DNA of 8,788 nucleotides, taken from assembly GCA_030598625.1 (NCBI GenBank), contig JAUVPO010000066.1, forward strand, positions 1-8,788, read 5' to 3'. The notes under the pieces are model-generated. The model saw only the letters and a program-made list of their open reading frames with translations, made no database searches and had not been told where the DNA came from. Below are positions 6,003-8,788 of this stretch, one piece after another. The position numbers and the translations under genes were made by a program. Each line of letters opens with the position of its first letter. Within the stretch, counting starts at the first letter, position 1. The stretch comes from Deferribacteres bacterium. GTDB lineage: Bacteria > Nitrospirota > Thermodesulfovibrionia > UBA6902.

Positions 6003-6728
6003 TCAATCTTGATTCATCTTAATTATCCCCACCGGGTTGGGTGAGTTTCTCTTAAATCCCTTTTCCTGCATAACAATGTCCAGAGGCACACTCATAATAT
6101 CGAGTGAATCAATTGAATGCTCAGCTGTCATTGAACCTTCAAATGTCTTGAAATAGCTCATGCATTTTCCACATGTATCGGCCCTCATACCTTCTTCTCC
6201 CTCAAGGGTGATTATAGTTATGTCCTGGGGGTTTTCGGTCAGGCAGCAGGGACAACCTATCCTCATAAAATGACCCTGACTGCCGCAAAAGGAACAGAAA
6301 TACTTCCTCTGTGATTCCTTTTCGATTACAGAAAGGGACGGCGTTGAACCGCACACAGGACATCTGCCGTCCTGCCAGAACATATCGTCCACATTGACAG
6401 CGTTCTTCATGGACTTAAAAAAAGGCCTGCTCATAATATAAAGAAGCTGGCGCTCTTCTTCCGGCATGGTCTCATTTTCGTGAACAAGATGCATAAAGTC
6501 AATTTTTCCGGAACGCATTGCATCTTCAAGCTCGCCCAGTTCTCCGGGATTAAATTCCAGGCTTTTTGATAATGCATCTATAACTGAACGTGTATCTTCT
6601 TTTGTATAATGATGCATCCCTTCAACGGGACTGTATTTGTTCTGCAGGCTAACCGCTAATTCAAAATCATTAATCTTTTCATACAACTCTTCCACTTCTT
6701 TTAAATAGGGGGACAATTTAATACTCAT
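6003..6728 (-). CDS. fdhE: Formate dehydrogenase accessory protein FdhE
   Basis: This 241-residue FdhE-family maturation factor is shorter than E. coli FdhE (309). It has a helical N-terminal part (1-115) and a C-terminal rubredoxin-like metal-binding part. The part carries four cysteine pairs or clusters: 'CPVCGS' (123-128), 'CSFCGS' (145-150), 'CPCC' (159-162) and 'CGKC' (186-189), followed by 'YFKTF'. FdhE proteins bind iron or zinc through such CxxC motifs and interact with the catalytic subunit of respiratory formate dehydrogenases before export. The ATG overlaps the stop of the upstream peroxidase gene in an ATGA arrangement, so translation is probably coupled. The gene ends at TGA. It acts in the cytoplasm. 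Confidence 0.93.
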   Translation of the reverse strand: MSIKLSPYLKEVEELYEKINDFELAVSLQNKYSPVEGMHHYTKEDTRSVIDALSKSLEFNPGELGELEDAMRSGKIDFMHLVHENETMPEEERQLLYIMSRPFFKSMKNAVNVDDMFWQDGRCPVCGSTPSLSVIEKESQRKYFCSFCGSQGHFMRIGCPCCLTENPQDITIITLEGEEGMRADTCGKCMSYFKTFEGSMTAEHSIDSLDIMSVPLDIVMQEKGFKRNSPNPVGIIKMNQD

Positions 6729-7852
6729 GGCACCTCCGGCATTTTGACTATGACCAGATCTCCCGTTAATGCTTCTCTCAGAAAAGATTCCAGTGCACGT
6801 TTTTCTTCATCCGTTAAATGTAAGGGTTTCAGCAAGGGTGTTTTATTCGGATCATTACCGCCGCCTTTATTGAAAAATTCAATTGCCTCTTTCAGTGTAT
6901 CAAAAACACCGTTATGCATATAGGGACCTGTCAGACTTATCTCTCTCAAGGTCTGGGTCTTGAACGCCTTCCAGTCCCTCCGGTCTTTTGTGACCAGATA
7001 TCTTCCAGGGTCTTCGGAAAGGGTCCTGTATGCCGTATATCCCGATACCTTCGCCGTAAACCTGCGTGTCGCGGAGACCCTCGGATCATTTACAACCGAC
7101 GGATTCTCCGGAACACCAATATTATAAAACTTATTGTCCGTCAGGTTCGGCCCATTGTGGCAGGCAATACAATTACCTTTCCCCGTGAAAATATCGTATC
7201 CCTTTTTCTGGACCTGGGTCAGGGCGTCTTTATTGCCCTGAAGGTATTTATCGAGAGGAGAGTCCTTTGAGATTATGGTCTTCTGAAACGCCGCGAGCGC
7301 CATACCCACCCTTTCTCTTGTAATCTCTCCTCCAAACACATCCTGAAAGGCAGCAACATATTCGGGCACTTCCTTCAGTTCCTCTTCCAGGTAATCAAGG
7401 TTCTGATTCATCTCAAAGGCGCTCATTATCGGGAACAGCGCCTGCTCCTCCATATTGACCGCCCGGCCGTCCCAGAAAAAGGCTTTATTATATGCAAGGT
7501 TTATAATTGCAGGGGCATTGCGCCAGTTTCTTGTAGTCGGGTAACTGAGGGATATGGGAAGCGCATCGGAATATCCTGTTTCAGGATTATGGCATGTTGC
7601 GCATGCCATTGTACCGTCACCTGACAATCTCCTGTCGAAAAAGAGCTTCTTCCCCAACTCCACTTTTTCAGGTGTTGCGGGATTTTCCGGGAAAATCGGT
7701 AAAGGCGGCAAGGATTCCAGGTTTTCCGCGTCCGCGTAAAAAGATATGCACATTAAAATCAATGCAATAAAGAAAAGAAAAGATAATATTTGAAGTACTG
7801 CTTTTATTGATTTCCGTAACTTCGGATTCTTATGTTCAACTGTCTTAATCAT
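6725..7852 (-). CDS. Diheme cytochrome c peroxidase (CcpA/MauG family)
   Basis: This 375-residue protein has one N-terminal hydrophobic segment (about 20-41, ending 'FYADA') that acts as a signal peptide or anchor, placing it in the periplasm. Two heme c sites are visible: 'CATCH' (84-88) and 'CIACH' (228-232). Further family motifs are 'LGKKLFFDRRLSGDGTMACA' (66-85), 'RNAPAIINLAYNKAFFWDGRA' split across 111-131, 'QALFPIMSAFEM' (137-148) and 'TLREISLTGPYMHNGVFDTL' (301-320). The family reduces hydrogen peroxide with electrons from c-type cytochromes. Some relatives modify proteins instead. The start is ATG 7852 behind GGAGG (7859-7863). An upstream in-frame ATG at 7921 would add 23 residues that overlap the preceding gene and displace the signal peptide, so it is rejected. 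The gene lies 16 bases after the Sec-DsbA and overlaps fdhE by 4 bases. Confidence 0.93.
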   Translation of the reverse strand: MIKTVEHKNPKLRKSIKAVLQILSFLFFIALILMCISFYADAENLESLPPLPIFPENPATPEKVELGKKLFFDRRLSGDGTMACATCHNPETGYSDALPISLSYPTTRNWRNAPAIINLAYNKAFFWDGRAVNMEEQALFPIMSAFEMNQNLDYLEEELKEVPEYVAAFQDVFGGEITRERVGMALAAFQKTIISKDSPLDKYLQGNKDALTQVQKKGYDIFTGKGNCIACHNGPNLTDNKFYNIGVPENPSVVNDPRVSATRRFTAKVSGYTAYRTLSEDPGRYLVTKDRRDWKAFKTQTLREISLTGPYMHNGVFDTLKEAIEFFNKGGGNDPNKTPLLKPLHLTDEEKRALESFLREALTGDLVIVKMPEVP

Positions 7853-7858
7853 TAAAAA

Positions 7859-7863
7859 CCTCC
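7859..7863 (-). promoter_or_regulatory. Shine-Dalgarno that selects the peroxidase start at 7852
   Basis: GGAGG on the minus strand is followed six bases later by ATG 7850-7852. It lies in the short gap after the stop of the Sec-DsbA gene and directs the start to the Met that heads a proper signal peptide. Confidence 0.75.
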
Positions 7864-7868
7864 GCTGA

Positions 7869-8468
7869 TTATTGGGCCAATCCGTCCAGCTCCCTATCAA
7901 TAATAATCTTGAAACTCTCATAAGGTCTGTTGCCCACGGCCTTTATGCCGTTTATAAAAAAAGCAGGCGTACTGTAAAGGTCAAGGTCCTTTGCCAGCTG
8001 CACATCCTTTTTAATCCTTTTTAAATGACGCATTCCGTTAAGGTCCTTTTTAAATTCTTTCATATTAAGTCCGAGTTCTCTTGCGTAGCCAATCAGGCTT
8101 TGTTTGTCGAGTCTGGGGAACCTCTCGTGAATAAGCCAGTGCATCTCCCAAAATTTGCCCTGGTCCCGCGCTGCAAGTGTCGCCTCGGCGGAAATAAAGG
8201 CAAAGTCTCTGTATTTGTAAGGATAATGTTTTATCACAAACCTCACTTTTCCCTCATAGTCTTCAAGTATTCTTCTCACGGTCGGACCGACCCCGTTGCA
8301 GTGAGGTCACTGATAATCAATGAATTCTATTATTGTGACCGCCGCATTCTTAGGGCCCCGGGAGGGGGAATCTGCAACCGGAATGTCGTATCGATTTTCA
8401 GCGGCATAAATTAAAAATGGAACAATTAAAACAAGTCCTGCAACAAAGAATTTATTGAAAATATTCAT
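7869..8468 (-). CDS. Exported DsbA-like thioredoxin-fold oxidoreductase, predicted selenoprotein (active site U-P-H-C)
   Basis: This is a 199-residue protein if the in-frame TGA at 8307-8309 is read as selenocysteine (Sec54). From ATG 8468 the frame encodes a signal peptide (NIFNKFFVAGLVLIVPFLIYAA), then 'VTIIEFIDYQ-U-PHCNGVGPTVRRIL'. Related DsbA-family proteins have 'DYQCPxC' here, so Sec replaces the nucleophilic first Cys and Cys57 is the resolving Cys. Downstream family features are 'VRFVIKHYPY' (75-84), 'AEATLAARDQGKFWEMHWLI' (94-113) and the cis-proline loop 'STPAFFINGIKAVG' (166-179, Pro168). The product should act in the periplasm on thiols or disulfides. A TAA stop precedes the ATG directly, fixing the earliest start. 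The Shine-Dalgarno is weak. Ordinary gene calling would keep only a piece starting at 8279 and miss the signal peptide and active site. It heads the minus-strand unit. Confidence 0.88.
8275..8305 (-). promoter_or_regulatory. Candidate SECIS hairpin of the Sec-DsbA gene
   Basis: On the mRNA strand a lower stem CTCAC/GTGAG (8301-8305 with 8275-8279) encloses an upper stem GGTCG/CGACC (8280-8292). The upper stem has a three-base GTC tip, or a five-base GGTCC loop with GGTC/GACC. The tip lies about 20 bases after the UGA. The GGUC loop resembles the GGUCU loop of the E. coli fdhF SECIS bound by SelB. Confidence 0.65.
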
Positions 8469-8503
8469 TTAATACCACTAACTCTGTGGAATTATTATCT
8501 ATC

Positions 8504-8572
8504 CCCCCTACATCCCACTTTTCCAAAAGGGAAATTATAACCCCCTCTTTGGAAAAGTGGAGTCAGGGGAGA
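8504..8572. repeat. Large inverted repeat (MITE/REP-like)
   Basis: A perfect 13-base arm CCACTTTTCCAAA (8515-8527) pairs with TTTGGAAAAGTGG (8548-8560). Imperfect outer arms continue as ATCCCCCCTA and TCAGGGGAGAT. Such 'CCCCTCTTTGGAAAAG' palindromes are dispersed in many environmental genomes. It sits between the cytochrome b terminator and the Sec-DsbA gene. Its central loop contains TATAAT on the minus strand (8534-8539). Confidence 0.7.
8534..8539 (-). promoter_or_regulatory. Possible -10 element (TATAAT) for the Sec-DsbA operon
   Basis: TATAAT on the minus strand lies inside the loop of the inverted repeat, about 65 bases upstream of the Sec-DsbA ATG. No convincing -35 is present at 16-18 bases. 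A promoter is needed in this gap because a terminator closes the upstream gene, but this assignment is tentative. Confidence 0.25.
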
Positions 8573-8620
8573 TTTTCTAATTGTATCTCTGCTTCGTTTC
8601 AGGAAATAGTATATTGTCAA

Positions 8621-8661
8621 TAAACAAAAACGGGAGGAACTGTTTTCAGTCCCTCCCCGTT
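8621..8661 (-). terminator. Intrinsic terminator after the formate dehydrogenase cytochrome b gene
   Basis: On the minus strand AACGGGGAGGGACTG, a four-A loop and CAGTTCCTCCCGTT form a long GC-rich hairpin with small bulges, followed by TTTGTTTA. It begins 8 bases after the stop codon at 8670-8672. It separates the structural formate dehydrogenase unit from the Sec-DsbA/maturation unit. Confidence 0.8.
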
Positions 8662-8669
8662 GATTCGAA

Positions 8670-8788
8670 CTACTCAGCACCTATCTCTTTCACCCACTTT
8701 GAATGCTTTTTTCTGGCCCAGTAAAGCGGGACATTACCTCTGGTCATAATCCTGAAGGTCCCGGGATTAGCCGCCGTTGCCATATAAA
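8670..8788 (-). CDS. fdnI: Formate dehydrogenase gamma (cytochrome b556) subunit, C-terminal fragment
   Basis: Only the last 38 residues are in the window. The gene enters from the right edge and ends at TAG 8670-8672. The tail has the pattern 'YMA...NPGTFRIMTRGNV..YWARKKHSKWVKEI'. Compared from memory with the end of E. coli FdnI/FdoI (MYMAFWVKGSIKGMIEGKVS, then RRWAKKHHPRWYREI), it shares Y-M-A, G-x3-M-x2-G-x-V, W-A-x-K-x-H-x2-W and the terminal EI. This subunit is the membrane cytochrome b that passes formate electrons to quinone. The identification rests on a short tail, but the fdhE/fdhD/moeA neighbourhood supports it. The catalytic and iron-sulfur subunits are expected further right. 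Confidence 0.7.
   Translation of the reverse strand, partial: YMATAANPGTFRIMTRGNVPLYWARKKHSKWVKEIGAE

Noticed and set aside
7850..7921. Longer peroxidase start at ATG 7921
   Set aside because: The extension overlaps the end of the Sec-DsbA gene and pushes the signal peptide inward. ATG 7852 has a better Shine-Dalgarno.
8307..8309. Genome-wide reassignment of UGA (to Trp or Gly) instead of selenocysteine
   Set aside because: fdhD, fdhE, the peroxidase and the 58-residue gene all end at TGA, and both internal UGAs replace cysteine rather than tryptophan or glycine.
8655..8672. T-loop-like GTTCGAATC on the minus strand suggesting a tRNA 3' end
   Set aside because: The bases just upstream encode the cytochrome b C-terminus, no cloverleaf can be built, and the following GC-rich block is a terminator stem.
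1..8788. CRISPR array, phage genes, transposase, rRNA or tRNA genes, including tRNA-Sec
   Set aside because: No regularly spaced repeats, no transposase or phage protein motifs and no RNA gene signatures were seen on either strand. Selenocysteine machinery must lie elsewhere in the genome.

Overview
The window carries a molybdenum/selenium gene neighbourhood, most plausibly from an uncultivated anaerobic or microaerophilic Gram-negative bacterium such as Nitrospirota or a deltaproteobacterial lineage. That placement is an inference. It rests on the accessory genes for a respiratory formate dehydrogenase, exported proteins, a diheme peroxidase, dispersed palindromic repeats of a type common in those groups, and moderate GC. 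No marker gene settles the taxonomy.

The main result is two genes whose coding frames run through an in-frame UGA exactly where the family has a catalytic or conserved cysteine. Both are best read as selenoproteins, and both would be truncated by standard gene calling. The first (77..514, minus) is a C_GCAxxG_C_C-family redox protein in which UGA replaces the cysteine of the N-terminal 'GYxC-S/A-EAVL' motif. The second (7869..8468, minus) is an exported DsbA-like thioredoxin-fold protein whose active site reads U-P-H-C. Each UGA is followed by a hairpin at the distance expected for a bacterial SECIS element. Four other genes in the window end at TGA, so genome-wide reassignment of UGA is unlikely.

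Layout from left to right. Positions 1-76 hold a Shine-Dalgarno sequence for a minus-strand gene lying beyond the left edge. Positions 77-514 are the GC-rich C_GCAxxG selenoprotein gene. Positions 515-928 are an AT-rich divergent spacer with an imperfect direct repeat, a dispersed palindromic repeat and a candidate promoter. Positions 929-1651 (plus) encode a YqgE/AlgH (UPF0301/DUF179) protein with an unusual signal peptide. Positions 1732-1908 (plus) encode a 58-residue protein with an HTH-like look. From 1946 to 8468 six minus-strand genes are tightly packed in transcription order: Sec-DsbA, diheme cytochrome c peroxidase, fdhE, moeA, a moeA-periplasmic-binding-domain fusion, and fdhD. At the right edge (8670-8788) is the C-terminal end of a formate dehydrogenase cytochrome b (gamma) subunit, closed by a strong intrinsic terminator.

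How they fit together. The gamma subunit implies that the formate dehydrogenase structural genes lie just right of the window. MoeA proteins insert molybdenum (or tungsten) into molybdopterin, FdhD transfers sulfur to the cofactor, and FdhE assists late maturation. The Sec-DsbA and the diheme peroxidase head the maturation transcription unit, and peroxidase and fdhE are coupled by an ATGA overlap. This suggests, as inference, an envelope thiol/peroxide module working alongside formate dehydrogenase biogenesis in a selenium-using cell.
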